NCBI GenBank assembly: GCA_946410505.1
Contig: CAMKAP010000021.1
Span: forward strand, 1 to 15,308
Source of the DNA: an uncultured Clostridia bacterium
GTDB taxonomy: Bacteria; Bacillota_A; Clostridia; Oscillospirales; Oscillospiraceae
Direction: 5' to 3'
Length of the DNA: 15,308 nucleotides
The notes beneath the pieces are model-generated. The model searched no databases. It was not told the DNA's origin and saw only the letters and a program-made list of their open reading frames with translations. The position numbers and the translations under genes were made by a program. Of this stretch, positions 7,755 through 14,933 are shown piece by piece; the first letter of the stretch is position 1, and every line of letters starts with the position of its first letter.

Positions 7755-7958
7755 ATAATGATGATAGGATGGCGAAAAGCGAAAAAGCTTTTCGCCGCGC
7801 AGCTTTGCTGCGCAGCAAAACAGCCTGGCTGTTTTGCCATATATTCATTGCAATGAGCATCGGGCGAATGATTTTGATAATCATTCGCTGCCAAACTTGT
7901 CGTTTGGCAGCGAAATCAATCGAATCATCGATTGATTTCGCCATCCGATGATCATTAT
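7755..7958. repeat. MITE-like element: terminal inverted repeats enclosing a seven-hairpin array
   Basis: The ends 7755-7777 and 7936-7958 are inverted repeats matching at 21 of 23 positions. Inside are seven palindromes with almost no space between them. Their stems are 7771-7780/7787-7796, 7797-7803/7807-7813, 7815-7825/7827-7837, a 12-bp palindrome TCATTGCAATGA near 7845-7856, 7864-7873/7879-7888, 7887-7896/7902-7911 and 7910-7923/7928-7941 (14 bp, perfect). No ORF with a ribosome site lies within it. It may be a non-autonomous mobile element, a structured 5' leader for the downstream regulator, or both. No clear target-site duplication is visible. Confidence 0.65.
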
Positions 7959-7979
7959 AAAGAAACAGGAGCAGGGAAC

Positions 7980-8687
7980 ATGCTGCGAATTGCCATTGTG
8001 GATGACGATGCGGAGGATCTTGGCCGCCTGAAAGACTGCATCCGCCGCTTTTTTGACGAGAGAGCGGAGGATTGCGCCCTTTTCGCCTTTTCTGACGGAG
8101 AGGAGCTGCTCTACCGCTATGACGGCACTTTTGATCTGATCTTTCTCGATGTGGAGATGCGCTGGTCAAACGGCCTCGACATAGCCCGCAGCATCCGCCA
8201 GCGGGACAGAGACACGGTCCTGATCTTCGTCTCCCGCATCGCCAGGTACGCCGTGGAAGGCTATTCGGTGGACGCCATGGACTATCTCCTCAAGCCCGCG
8301 GAGTACGCAGTGCTGGAGAAGAAGCTGCAGAAGGCGCTCAATTATCTTGCCTCCCGCCGCTCCGGCAGGGTGCGGATCTCCGCCGACGGGGACTATCGCT
8401 GGCTGAGCACCGACAGCATCCGCTACGTGGAGGTCTACGGGCACTCGCTGATCTACCACACCACGGAGGGAGATTTCCGCGTCTCCGGCGCCATCGCCGC
8501 CGCGGCAGAGGAGCTGGCGCCCTATTATTTCGTCCAGTGCGCCCGTTTTTCTCTGGTCAACCTGAAATATGTGACGGGGATCGACAGCACGATGATCTAT
8601 CTCGGTGCGGACGCGATCCCCATCAGCCGCCGGCGCCGCAAGGAGCTTGTGAACGCCCTGCTGCTGTATAACGGAGGGCAGGTATGA
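7980..8687 (+). CDS. LytTR-family response regulator (AgrA/VirR-like)
   Basis: This 235-residue regulator has an N-terminal receiver and a C-terminal LytTR DNA-binding domain. Receiver landmarks are the acidic pair in IVDDDAEDL (Asp8/Asp9), the phospho-acceptor Asp57 in LIFLDVEM, and Lys105 in DYLLKPAEY. From about residue 128 the LytTR domain shows RYVEVYGHSLIYHT, FVQCARFSLVNLKYV and ISRRRRKELVNAL, typical of regulators that bind direct-repeat sites at promoters. The ATG at 7980 has AGGAG 8 bases upstream; a longer frame from 7932 would begin inside the last hairpin of the array and lacks a site. It overlaps the kinase gene by 4 bases, so the two form an operon. The divergent GH3 gene is a plausible target, but no LytTR site was identified. 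Confidence 0.92.
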   Translation: MLRIAIVDDDAEDLGRLKDCIRRFFDERAEDCALFAFSDGEELLYRYDGTFDLIFLDVEMRWSNGLDIARSIRQRDRDTVLIFVSRIARYAVEGYSVDAMDYLLKPAEYAVLEKKLQKALNYLASRRSGRVRISADGDYRWLSTDSIRYVEVYGHSLIYHTTEGDFRVSGAIAAAAEELAPYYFVQCARFSLVNLKYVTGIDSTMIYLGADAIPISRRRRKELVNALLLYNGGQV

Positions 8688-9982
8688 GCTGCTTTCTGCA
8701 CGCCTTTTCCCGCTGTGCTCCGGCCTTCGCCATGCTTTTTGCCGTGTTGAGCGTGAATCTGCTCCCTCTCCGGCGAGACAGGGCCGCGCTGCGCCTATGC
8801 TGCTCCGCAGCGGCTCTCCTGCTTTTGATCCTGACGGTCCTGCTCATCCCCGAGAGGGGGCCGGGCACGCTGCCCGGTCACGCGCTGTATTATTACGCCA
8901 TATACCTGGGGATCGGGCTGACTCTGGTCGTCTGCTGTGAGGGGAGCATCTACGAGGCCGCCTATGTGACGGCCATCGGCCAGCTCTGGCAGCATCTGCT
9001 CTACTCTCTGTCCTCCATTGTCTTCACCCTGCTGGAGATGACCGGCCATCCCGTAAATCACAGCGCTCCCGCCGTCACGCTCGCGGTGTTTTTCGTCTAT
9101 TTCATCGCCTATCTGACCATGCGTCTGGTGCTGAGCAGAGTTTTTCACAATCTGATCTCCCTGCGCGGCTGCACCTCGATCCTGGTGGTGGGCCTTCTGC
9201 TGCCCGTTCCGCTGACGGTGATGAACCTGCTGATCACCTCGCTGCCGCAGGAGCCGCAGAATATCCTCTATTTTCGCATCTATTCCGTCCTGATTGTCCT
9301 TGCCGCCTATTTCATGCTCATCAGCGCGCAGCACACCAAAGTCGTGCGCCTGGAGGTCGAGAGCATCCGGCAGAGCAATCTGCGGCAGAAGGAGCGCTAC
9401 GAGCTGCAGAAGGAGCTCATTGACCGGGTGAACATCCGGGCCCACGATCTGAAAAAGCAGCTGAGCCGTATGGAGGCAGGCGCCCTCTATGACCGCAGCG
9501 CCATGGAGGAGATCCGCCGCGAGCTGAACGAGTACGAGCAGTTCGTAAACTCCGGCAACGGCACCCTGGACGTGATCCTCACCGACGCCGCCGTCCGCTG
9601 CCGCGAGGCCGGGATCCGCTTCTCCTGCCTGGTGGACGGCAGGGAACTGGCCTTTCTCGATACCATCGACCTCTATGCCATCTTCGGAAACCTGCTGGAC
9701 AACGCCATCACGGCCGCTGCGGCCGTCCGCGACCCGGAAAACCGCATCCTCTCGCTGAAGATGAATCCCGTGGGGCAGCTGTTGTATTTTCACATGTTCA
9801 ACACCTATGAAAACGACCTGCGCTTTCAGGGCGCCTTCCCGAAAACCACCAAGAGCGACGCGGAAAACCACGGCTTCGGCATGAAGAGCGTGAGCCTGTC
9901 ACTGAAAAAATACGGCGGAGAAATGCTGATCTCTGCGGAAAACCAGGTCTTCAACGTGAATTTCATGCTGAAAAAGCCTTGA
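8684..9982 (+). CDS. GHKL-family sensor histidine kinase (AgrC-like)
   Basis: This 432-residue membrane kinase is the partner of the LytTR regulator. The first 215 residues are hydrophobic with about six or seven membrane segments, the layout of AgrC-type peptide or lipid sensors. A coiled-coil stretch (about 217-250) leads to the dimerisation helix with the likely phospho-acceptor His254 in RAHDLKKQL. The GHKL ATPase domain has the N-box GNLLDNAITAA (335-345) and a G-box HGFGMKSVSLSLKKYGGEM (about 396-414). It overlaps the regulator by 4 bases (ATGA), which indicates translational coupling. No AgrB or AgrD-like gene is present nearby, so the ligand is unknown. A perfect terminator begins within its last codons. 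Confidence 0.92.
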   Translation: MSCFLHAFSRCAPAFAMLFAVLSVNLLPLRRDRAALRLCCSAAALLLLILTVLLIPERGPGTLPGHALYYYAIYLGIGLTLVVCCEGSIYEAAYVTAIGQLWQHLLYSLSSIVFTLLEMTGHPVNHSAPAVTLAVFFVYFIAYLTMRLVLSRVFHNLISLRGCTSILVVGLLLPVPLTVMNLLITSLPQEPQNILYFRIYSVLIVLAAYFMLISAQHTKVVRLEVESIRQSNLRQKERYELQKELIDRVNIRAHDLKKQLSRMEAGALYDRSAMEEIRRELNEYEQFVNSGNGTLDVILTDAAVRCREAGIRFSCLVDGRELAFLDTIDLYAIFGNLLDNAITAAAAVRDPENRILSLKMNPVGQLLYFHMFNTYENDLRFQGAFPKTTKSDAENHGFGMKSVSLSLKKYGGEMLISAENQVFNVNFMLKKP

Positions 9983-10006
9983 AATCTATCGATTTCAAGG
10001 CTTTTT
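9971..10006. terminator. Bidirectional intrinsic terminator overlapping the kinase stop codon
   Basis: AAAAAGCCTTGAAATC (9971-9986) and its exact complement (9991-10006) form a 16-bp stem with a TATC loop and T-runs on both strands. It ends the two-component operon (+) and cysK-epsC (-). The kinase stop codon (9980-9982) lies inside the 5' arm. Confidence 0.92.
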
Positions 10007-10024
10007 CCTTTATATAGTTCCTTC

Positions 10025-10903
<879 letters not shown>

Positions 10904-10904
10904 A

Positions 10905-11837
10905 TCAGTCGGCAAAGAGGGCGGTGGACAGATAGCGGTCGCCGGTGTCCGGCAGCAGGGCGACGATGGTCTTGCCCTTGTTTTCCGGGCGCCTGGCAAG
11001 CTCCATGGCGGCCCAAAGCGCGGCGCCGGAGGAGATCCCGACCAGCACGCCCTCACTCCGTCCGAGCTTTCTCCCTGCGGCAAAGGCGTCCTCGTTCTCC
11101 ACGGGGATCACCTCGTCGTAGACGGCGGTATTCAGCACCTCCGGCACGAAGCCCGCGCCGATGCCCTGGATCTTGTGGGCGCCGGCGGTCCCTTTGGAGA
11201 GGACCGGAGACCCGGCGGGCTCCACCGCGACGATTTTAACTTCGGGCTTCTGCGCCTTCAGGTATTCGCCCACGCCCGTGATCGTGCCGCCGGTGCCCAC
11301 GCCCGCCACGAAGATGTCCACTTCGCCGTCGGTGTCGGCCCAGATCTCCGGGCCGGTGGTCGCGCGGTGGACGGCGGGGTTCGCGGGGTTGACAAACTGG
11401 CCGGGGATAAAGGCGTTGGGGATCTCCTGCGCCAGCTCCTCGGCTTTGGCGATGGCCCCCTTCATGCCCTTGGCCCCCTCGGTGAGCACAAGCTCGGCGC
11501 CGTAGGCCTTCATCAGCTGGCGGCGCTCCAGGCTCATGGTCTCGGGCATGACGATGATGATCCGGTAGCCGCGGGCGGCGGCAACGGAGGCAAGCCCGAT
11601 GCCGGTGTTGCCGGAGGTGGGCTCGATGATCACGGAGCCCTCCTTCAGAAGGCCCTTTTCTTCGGCGTCGTCGATCATGGCTTTGGCGACGCGGTCCTTC
11701 ACGGAGCCGGCGGGGTTGAAGTATTCGAGCTTGGCGAGGATCCTGGCCTGCAGGCCCTCTTCCTTTTCCAGATGCGTCAGCTCCAGCAGCGGGGTCTTCC
11801 CGATGAGCTGGTCTGCGGATGTATAGATATGAGACAT
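10905..11837 (-). CDS. cysK: Cysteine synthase A (O-acetylserine sulfhydrylase)
   Basis: This 310-residue PLP enzyme turns O-acetylserine and sulfide into L-cysteine. Landmarks are the PLP lysine Lys47 in [10 protein letters not shown], the substrate loop TSGNTG (74-79), the phosphate-binding GTGGT (181-185), the GISSGAA motif near 268-272 that binds the pyridine ring, and a C-terminal DTGDRYLST. Length is standard. The ATG at 11837 has AGGAGG about 7 bases upstream. It is the first gene of cysK-epsC, and the two products often form a complex in other bacteria. Its 5' leader holds a cysteine-rich ORF, an intrinsic terminator, a second mini-ORF and a hairpin touching the ribosome site, annotated separately. 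This strongly suggests control by cysteine supply. Confidence 0.96.
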   Translation of the reverse strand: MSHIYTSADQLIGKTPLLELTHLEKEEGLQARILAKLEYFNPAGSVKDRVAKAMIDDAEEKGLLKEGSVIIEPTSGNTGIGLASVAAARGYRIIIVMPETMSLERRQLMKAYGAELVLTEGAKGMKGAIAKAEELAQEIPNAFIPGQFVNPANPAVHRATTGPEIWADTDGEVDIFVAGVGTGGTITGVGEYLKAQKPEVKIVAVEPAGSPVLSKGTAGAHKIQGIGAGFVPEVLNTAVYDEVIPVENEDAFAAGRKLGRSEGVLVGISSGAALWAAMELARRPENKGKTIVALLPDTGDRYLSTALFAD

Positions 11838-11849
11838 TTTTTGTTCCTC

Positions 11850-11898
11850 CTGACAGATTACATCTAATTATTTAATAAGATATACGCTTCTCTGTCAG
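11850..11898 (-). promoter_or_regulatory. Leader hairpin abutting the cysK ribosome-binding site
   Basis: In the mRNA, CTGACAGA (11898-11891) pairs with TCTGTCAG (11857-11850). Inside it TATATCT pairs with AGATGTA and ATT with AAT around an AAAT loop, about 18 pairs in all with one 6:1 internal loop. The last two bases of the 3' arm are the first AG of the AGGAGG site of cysK, so the folded form should reduce ribosome access. The 5' arm begins two bases after the stop codon of the 8-codon ORF at 11901-11927. Confidence 0.5.
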
Positions 11899-11900
11899 CT

Positions 11901-11927
11901 TCAACATCGCCCGCCCGGAGCAAACAT
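11901..11927 (-). CDS. Putative 8-residue leader peptide ending in Cys
   Basis: The ORF reads MFAPGGRC and stop. It has a perfect AAGGAGG (11936-11942) with 8-base spacing, better than many real genes in the window, and lies between the attenuator and cysK. Its last sense codon is TGT, followed at once by TGA. A ribosome held at that codon would cover the 5' arm of the hairpin at 11850-11898 and keep the cysK ribosome site open, as in erm-type translational attenuators. The translation signals are seen in the sequence; the regulatory role is inferred. Confidence 0.5.
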   Translation of the reverse strand: MFAPGGRC

Positions 11928-11959
11928 GGCAGAGGCCTCCTTGTTTCCAATATTTCCAT

Positions 11960-11997
11960 AAAAAGCAAAAGCCGGGGAGCCCATCGGACTCCCCGGC
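11960..11997 (-). terminator. Attenuator: intrinsic terminator in the cysK leader
   Basis: On the reverse strand GCCGGGGAG (11997-11989) pairs with CTCCCCGGC (11979-11971), followed by TTTTGCTTTTT (11970-11960). It is a strong intrinsic terminator placed after the promoter and 13 bases beyond the stop codon of the Cys-rich leader ORF, but before cysK, which is the position expected of an attenuator. Confidence 0.85.
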
Positions 11998-12010
11998 AGT
12001 GAAAACAACA

Positions 12011-12103
12011 TCACGGGAGAACACAAATGGGTACAACAAATCGTATGCGCATCTCACAGCGCACGTCACAACACTTCATGCAGTTACAAAGCGTCTGAGC
12101 CAT
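12011..12103 (-). CDS. Cysteine-rich leader peptide of cysK-epsC (30 residues)
   Basis: The ORF starts at ATG 12103 with AGGGAG at 12113-12118 (9-base spacing), about 33 bases after the likely transcription start. It encodes 30 residues with six cysteines, at positions 6, 8, 11, 12, 16 and 27, including a Cys-Cys pair. It runs MAQTLCNCMKCCDVRC at the start and ends FVVPICVLP. Its stop codon lies in CTCCCGTGA; this sequence can pair with the 5' arm of the terminator at 11960-11997 (CTCCC with GGGAG, GTGA with TCAC). With scarce Cys-tRNA the ribosome would stall in codons 6-16 and leave that antiterminator strand free; with ample Cys-tRNA it would reach the stop and mask it, so the terminator forms. 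Poly-cysteine leaders with this role are known in mycobacteria; I am not aware of one described in this group. Too short for routine gene callers. Confidence 0.8.
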   Translation of the reverse strand: MAQTLCNCMKCCDVRCEMRIRFVVPICVLP

Positions 12104-12142
12104 TTGTTGTGTCTCCCTGCTTAATTCCTACTGTATGACTAT

Positions 12143-12171
12143 GTTATACCGCAGACGCGGCGTCCTGTCAA
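12143..12171 (-). promoter_or_regulatory. Consensus sigma-A promoter of the cysK-epsC operon
   Basis: TTGACA (12166-12171) and TATAAC (12143-12148) are 17 bases apart on the reverse strand. The start point should be near 12136, giving a leader of about 300 nt. The spacer contains the small inverted repeat CCGC-GTCT-GCGG, which could be incidental or a protein site. Confidence 0.85.
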
Positions 12172-12202
12172 GTGTTTTCCCCCGGTATTCTGCCCCGGCA
12201 GC

Positions 12203-13321
12203 TCAGACCAGCTTGCCGCCGATGTAGACCTCGCTCGCGTTGAGCGCCTCGTCGCAGACGACAAAGTCGGCCAGCTTGCCCGCCTCGATCGAGCCGACCT
12301 GCTCTGCGCAGCCCAGCACCCGCGCGGGGCGGATCGTGGCGGAGAGGATCGCCTCCTCCCTCCCGACGCCGAAGGCGACGGCGTTTTTCATGTCGGCATA
12401 GAGGTCCGAGGCCGCGCCCGCGATCGTTCCGTCCGCGAGCCGGGCCACGCCGCCCGCGAGAAAGACCCGCTGGCCGCCCAGCTCGTATGCGCCGTCCGGC
12501 ATGCCGCAGCAGCGCAGCGCGTCGGAGACCAGGCAGATCCTGCCCGGGAAGAGGCGAAAGGCCATGCGTACGGCGGCCGGGTGGACGTGCAGCCCGTCGC
12601 AGATAAGCTCCGCCGTCACGTCCTCGCGCTCGGAGGCGGCGCCGATCACGCCGGGCCTGCGGTGGTGGATCGGCGGCATGGCGTTATACAGGTGGGTCAG
12701 GTGGCGTGCGCCCGCCGCAAAGAAAGCCGCCGCCTCCTCATAAGAAGCGTCCGTGTGCGCGGCCGACACGGTGCAGATCGCCCCGGCGCGCGCGGCAAAG
12801 GCGGCCGCGCCCGCCAGCTCCGGCGCCGCGTCCACGATGCGCAGCAGACCGCCGCAGCTCTCGCAGAGCGCGCGGAAGCCCTCGAAGTCCGGCAGGCGGA
12901 GATACGCGGCGTTCTGCGCGCCCTTCTTCTTTTGGGAGAAGTAGGGGCCCTCCATATGGATGCCCATGACCCGGGCGCCGCCCGCCGGACGCGCGGCATG
13001 CAGCCGCACCGCCGTCTGAAAGGCAGCAGCGAGCGCCTCATAGGGCAGCGTCACGGAGGTGGGCGCAAAGCTCGTCACACCGCAGCGGGCCAGATGGGCC
13101 GCCATACGCCGGAGTCCCTCCGCATCACCGTCGGAGAAGTCCGCCCCCATGGCGCCGTGGGTATGGATATCCACGAGGCCCGGGATCACAAGCGCGCCGT
13201 GTAGGTCGATCCCTTCCGCGCTCCGGCCCGCAAAGACCTCGGCAAAGCGGCCGTTTTCCACGCGAAAGCCCCCGTGAACGAAGCCCTCCGGGGTAAACAC
13301 CTGTGCATTTGTATACCGCAT
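12203..13321 (-). CDS. nagA: N-acetylglucosamine-6-phosphate deacetylase
   Basis: This 372-residue amidohydrolase removes the acetyl group from GlcNAc-6-phosphate to give glucosamine-6-phosphate and acetate, in amino-sugar use and wall recycling. The metal and active-site motifs are in order: DIHTHG (His53, His55), HMEGPY with Glu124, AAHTDA with His189, HLTHLYNAM with His210, DGLHVHP (242-248) and the catalytic Asp267 in LVSDAL. The C-terminal GSIEAGKLADFVV is the usual amidohydrolase closing strand. The ATG at 13321 has GGAGG about 7 bases upstream. It has its own promoter at 13396-13423. No nagB or sugar transporter gene is in the window. I see no strong terminator between nagA and the cysK promoter, so some readthrough into the cysK leader is possible. 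Confidence 0.95.
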   Translation of the reverse strand: MRYTNAQVFTPEGFVHGGFRVENGRFAEVFAGRSAEGIDLHGALVIPGLVDIHTHGAMGADFSDGDAEGLRRMAAHLARCGVTSFAPTSVTLPYEALAAAFQTAVRLHAARPAGGARVMGIHMEGPYFSQKKKGAQNAAYLRLPDFEGFRALCESCGGLLRIVDAAPELAGAAAFAARAGAICTVSAAHTDASYEEAAAFFAAGARHLTHLYNAMPPIHHRRPGVIGAASEREDVTAELICDGLHVHPAAVRMAFRLFPGRICLVSDALRCCGMPDGAYELGGQRVFLAGGVARLADGTIAGAASDLYADMKNAVAFGVGREEAILSATIRPARVLGCAEQVGSIEAGKLADFVVCDEALNASEVYIGGKLV

Positions 13322-13395
13322 CCCGCACCTCCGGAAAGCCCGCCGCGGTCATCCGCACAGGTCCTTGTGCAGGCCGGCCTCGCTTTCCGTTTTCA

Positions 13396-13423
13396 AGTAT
13401 ATCAGGCTTTTCGCAAAAAACAA
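13396..13423 (-). promoter_or_regulatory. Candidate nagA promoter
   Basis: On the reverse strand TTGTTT (13418-13423) and TATACT (13396-13401) are 16 bases apart, and TGA before TATACT makes an extended -10. It lies 75 bases upstream of the nagA start. Confidence 0.65.
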
Positions 13424-13450
13424 TCTCCGTTCTGCCCGATGTGCGTGCAG

Positions 13451-13485
13451 AAAAAAACCGGGCGCCTCCTGCGGGCGGCTGCCCG
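13451..13485 (-). terminator. Likely intrinsic terminator upstream of nagA
   Basis: On the reverse strand a GC-rich bulged stem (13485-13458, outer pairs CGGGC/GCCCG and inner GCC/GGC) is followed by seven T residues (13457-13451). It would stop transcripts arriving from the AT-rich gene at 13598-14263. Confidence 0.55.
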
Positions 13486-13504
13486 TGCGGGGCAATCTGC
13501 CATT

Positions 13505-13530
13505 GTAGGGGCGCTTCACGAAGCGCCCGC
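13505..13530 (+). repeat. REP-like palindrome, copy 1
   Basis: A 26-base unit starting GTAGGGGCGCTTC, with palindromic core GGGCGCTTC-AC-GAAGCGCCC. Exact copies occur at 14767-14792 (same orientation) and 14934-14959 (inverted). It lies in the spacer between nagA and the AT-rich gene. Confidence 0.8.
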
Positions 13531-13597
13531 TCTGCGGCATCAGCAGAACGACGGCGGATCCGTATATCGGGCTGTCGGAAGAGATAACACCGAAGAA

Positions 13598-14263
13598 TTA
13601 TTCATACTCATTTAATATTGGTGGATCAAATTCTTTCCCAGCTAGCATAACGCAGTATGTATGAACAAACCGAAAGAAATCATTCATAAAGCGCTGTTGA
13701 AATTCAACGACCTCATCAATTCCATCTATAATCAGTGGGGCGTCTTCATAATCGTTAATCATATCAGGATTTGTAACACAATCTCCAAAAGCGACAGCGC
13801 AGCGGAGCATTGGAACAGACTGAATAGATGGAGGAATATCTGATGTTGCCCATAGTCCAGCAATTTTCCCGCCATAGGAAATATCCCAGTAGAAACCTTC
13901 ACGCTTTAAATATAGTTTTTTCTCTTCTTTTGAGATTACTGAATCAACAAACTCATCAACTTCGGTTTTGTATTTGTAAATATCTCCACCGACCCACTGA
14001 ACTGTTACATTTCCAATTCTTGAAAGAAACGCGAGTATTTCAATATCGTTTCCTCGGTAGCGAGGTAAGGATTCAAGTAATTCCTTTGCGTTGTGAAACG
14101 CTAATTCGATAATTTCCTTGTATGTGCGATTGGGATAAGAGTCCTTCAAGATAGCGTCCAGAGTAGCACCACGGCTCTCACCAGGGCTCTTTTTCTTTGA
14201 AAACACTACAACAAGAACAACAAGAATTATTGCGGCAATGATTATTAGATACTGCACATTCAT
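13598..14263 (-). CDS. Hypothetical membrane-anchored protein in an AT-rich block
   Basis: I do not recognise the family. The 221-residue protein has one N-terminal hydrophobic helix (YLIIIAAIILVVLVVVF, residues 5-21) followed by a Lys-rich stretch (SKKKSPGESR), so it should be anchored with the rest, some 190 residues, cytoplasmic. The soluble part is mixed and acidic near the end; it has two or three cysteines but no repeated motif or known catalytic signature that I can see. The start at 14263 has AAAGGA about 8 bases upstream. The gene is AT-rich, with A/T-ending codons, unlike its roughly 60% GC neighbours, and it sits between REP copies next to a broken transposase. This suggests recent acquisition. 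It may be an immunity or accessory protein, but nothing in the sequence decides this. Confidence 0.7.
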   Translation of the reverse strand: MNVQYLIIIAAIILVVLVVVFSKKKSPGESRGATLDAILKDSYPNRTYKEIIELAFHNAKELLESLPRYRGNDIEILAFLSRIGNVTVQWVGGDIYKYKTEVDEFVDSVISKEEKKLYLKREGFYWDISYGGKIAGLWATSDIPPSIQSVPMLRCAVAFGDCVTNPDMINDYEDAPLIIDGIDEVVEFQQRFMNDFFRFVHTYCVMLAGKEFDPPILNEYE

Positions 14264-14396
14264 CAGTCCTTTACTATCTTATGATAGAAGTATTTTATCA
14301 TACCGCCCATTCTAATACAATCCTCACTTATTTCGTCATTGGTATTACTATCATAAACAGACACCAAAAAACGCAATAATCAGCGAAATAAATAAA

Positions 14397-14421
14397 TGGA
14401 GAGATGCGTAAAATCTCTCCA
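14397..14421 (-). terminator. Hairpin with T-rich tail on the reverse strand
   Basis: TGGAGAGAT (14397-14405) pairs perfectly with ATCTCTCCA (14413-14421). On the reverse strand it is followed by TTTATTTATTT, so it can act as a terminator for the small ORF ending at 14468. The tail is interrupted by A residues. Confidence 0.5.
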
Positions 14422-14467
14422 TCACGCTATAAGTTGTTAAAAGATGTTCGATAAATGTTCCGAGATG

Positions 14468-14575
14468 TTAGATTTTATTCGTCTCCCGCGGCTTCTGAAT
14501 CTGCGCCAGAGGGCTGACCCTGTCATAGTATTTCGCAATATCCGCATTGCAAACAGAACAATCATCCTTCGTCAT
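14468..14575 (-). CDS. Possible 35-residue CxxC peptide or gene remnant
   Basis: A 35-codon frame from ATG 14575 to TAA 14468. It begins MTKDDCSVCNADIAKYYDRV, with one CxxC pair, and ends in a polar tail. I see no good ribosome site, and the frame continues a little upstream of the ATG. It could be a small protein or the 3' end of a truncated gene such as a mobile-element protein. A terminator-like hairpin follows, which favours a true gene end. Confidence 0.25.
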   Translation of the reverse strand: MTKDDCSVCNADIAKYYDRVSPLAQIQKPRETNKI

Positions 14576-14588
14576 CTTCAGGGTGCTG

Positions 14589-14597
14589 TGATATAAT
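14589..14597 (+). promoter_or_regulatory. Extended -10 upstream of the transposase
   Basis: TGATATAAT (14589-14597) is a perfect extended -10, 54 bases before the GTG start at 14651. The -35 region is poor. Confidence 0.4.
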
Positions 14598-14766
14598 GAA
14601 TACGGGCCATCGGGGGGCCGGCCCCTGCATCGAGGGACGGAGGTGCTTCCGTGAATCTGCCCAAGCGAAAACGGCTCCGCCTGCCGGATTTCGATTGTTC
14701 CGGCCCGACTTCTCTTTCGTCACGCTCTGCACCCGGGGCAGACGCTGCATCTTCTCAGAGATTGCC

Positions 14767-14792
14767 GTAGGGGCGCTTCACGAAGCGCCCGC
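14767..14792 (+). repeat. REP-like palindrome, copy 2 (inside the transposase frame)
   Basis: Identical over 26 bases to the copy at 13505-13530. In the transposase frame it encodes VGALHEAPA, in the variable loop between the first strand and LTEIGRVVDE. Confidence 0.85.
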
Positions 14793-14933
14793 TGTCTCTG
14801 TACGTCTTACAGAGATCGGCCGGGTTGTTGATGAGGTCATTTCATTTCTTCCGGCGCGGTATTCAAATCTGACGGCAGATCATTACGTGATCATGCCGAA
14901 GCATATTCATTTGATCCTGCGAATCGAGGCCGG

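Larger units (their letters stand above)
14264..14595. other. AT-rich spacer between the unknown gene and the transposase
   Basis: This 330-bp stretch holds a hairpin at 14397-14421, a possible 35-codon ORF at 14468-14575 (reverse) and, at its right edge, an extended -10 for the transposase. The part from 14264 to 14396 shows only AT-rich sequence; TATGAT/TATCAT-like boxes near 14284-14310 could be the promoter of the 13598-14263 gene but have no matching -35. Confidence 0.45.

Noticed and set aside
7755..7958. CRISPR array
   Set aside because: The hairpins differ from each other in sequence, and there are no regular repeats with unique spacers.
10904..11083. Longer serine acetyltransferase start at 11083
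   Set aside because: It would overlap cysK by about 180 bases, and the added residues look like out-of-frame cysK translation.
11872..12069. 65-codon reverse ORF in the cysK leader
   Set aside because: It starts at a GTG without a site and runs through the attenuator stem; the 30-codon Cys-rich frame has the ribosome site and position expected of a leader.
11838..12142. T-box riboswitch in the cysK leader
   Set aside because: No T-box consensus (AGGGTGGNACCGCG-like) or specifier-stem layout is present; the leader ORF explains the terminator better.
14562..14750. 62-codon reverse ORF over the transposase N-terminus
   Set aside because: It is antisense to the recognisable transposase N-terminus and has no supporting features.
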